This document shows, in pieces, positions 63,369-64,000 of a DNA stretch of 64,000 nt. The stretch covers positions 7,098,739 to 7,162,738 of the forward strand of contig CM035359.1 in assembly GCA_020137815.1 (NCBI GenBank). Reading direction: 5' to 3'. The translations under genes were made by a program, and so were the position numbers. The first letter of the stretch is position 1. Each line of letters starts with the position of its first letter. The notes under the pieces were generated by a model. It saw nothing but the letters and a program-made list of their open reading frames with translations. It was not told where the DNA came from and searched no databases. The stretch comes from Hormiphora californensis (taxonomy: Eukaryota; Ctenophora; Tentaculata; Cydippida; Pleurobrachiidae).

Positions 63369-64000
63369 AAAATATACGACAGTTGATAGCACCAAGAAGA
63401 CATCTATTATACTACACATACTACACGCAGCACTACTACGGATCTACATCTAATACACACTACAACGGAGAGCCAACACACAAGCAGTAAAGAAAGAAAG
63501 AACTAAGAACAGAACAGCACGCAGCATTATCTAGAAGTTAGAAAACACACACATAGAGAAATGAGCTACACAGAACATATATAGAGTGGTACATAGCATA
63601 GAGCTGTACATAACATAGAGCTGGGGAGCTACCTGCTACATAGAGAAATGAGCTACACAGACTGAAGACAATGGCTGTACTGCAGTGTACATGTGTGTAT
63701 TTTGAAGATGTGTGTAGAAAGAAAATGGAAATGGGCTGGAAATGAAACAACACCATTAAAACATGATACACTGCGTCTGCCGTCTGGAATTGGAATAATG
63801 GCTGAACAAAGAGGAGAGAGGGGGACATTTGTGAGATTAGAACAGCTGCAATGTGTACTTAAGATTCAGAAAATTGTTCCTCAATGCTATTATTCATCAC
63901 ATGGTTTAATTTAAAACCTTCGAGCTTTGAGTTGTATCTTGCCTTGCTCGAACCTCTCTCACCGCATAACATAACGACCCTCTCTCTCACAGTCACTACA
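62128..64000. other. Cyclin downstream intron to window end
   Basis: Contains a 21-bp tandem repeat (ACTCAAACTTTGTTACAGAC, about 62205-62280), homopolymer-rich junk (62440-62870), a CT tract (63290-63366) and a repeat of ACATAGAGAAATGAGCTACACAGA at about 63550 and 63640. No exon recognised. Confidence 0.5.

Overview
This is a 64 kb window of a eukaryotic, almost certainly animal, nuclear genome. The genes have many short introns with ordinary GT-AG sites. The orthologues seen are metazoan: neurobeachin/LRBA, AP5M1, a CHST15-like sulfotransferase, beta-tubulin and a cyclin G/I-like protein. Compact spacing, CGA/GGA-rich codons in beta-tubulin and a small secreted protein that reminds me of sponge-only families make a sponge the best guess (inference). 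No bacterial or viral gene cluster, rRNA, tRNA or CRISPR array was found.

Layout. 225-4529 (-): N-terminal part of an unrecognised coiled-coil gene that runs off the left edge. 4530-9663: no gene seen; microsatellites, a 29-bp minisatellite and a pogo-like element. 9664-40195 (-): one very large neurobeachin-type gene, readable from its start exon to its WD40 stop. Its introns hold three other genes (a CHST15-like sulfotransferase and beta-tubulin on +, a small secreted protein on -) and at least six transposon-like elements. 40514-44924 (-): complete AP5M1 in nine exons, ending 318 bp before the neurobeachin start. 44925-52050: AP5M1 5' exons and cyclin exon 1 appear a second time around a 100-N gap, probably unmerged haplotypes. 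51606-64000 (+): cyclin G/I-like gene with a 9.7 kb intron that holds a frameshifted, four-repeat gene of unknown function on the other strand. The cyclin continues past the right edge.

The most unusual material is non-coding. (1) Several introns carry tandem repeats whose unit is the intron's own 3' splice site plus the first exon bases. (2) Five copies of a ~110-bp hAT-like MITE carry an ATTGG - E-box - ATTGG cassette. (3) Two pogo-like MITEs sit directly beside splice sites. (4) There are many foldback elements, including a ~970-bp near-perfect palindrome and a 1.1 kb foldback with an exact 8-bp target duplication. Indel-type errors and homopolymer-rich junk show that parts of the assembly are poorly polished.

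No operon-like cooperation is expected. Neurobeachin and AP5M1 both act in membrane and vesicle traffic, but their adjacency may be chance.
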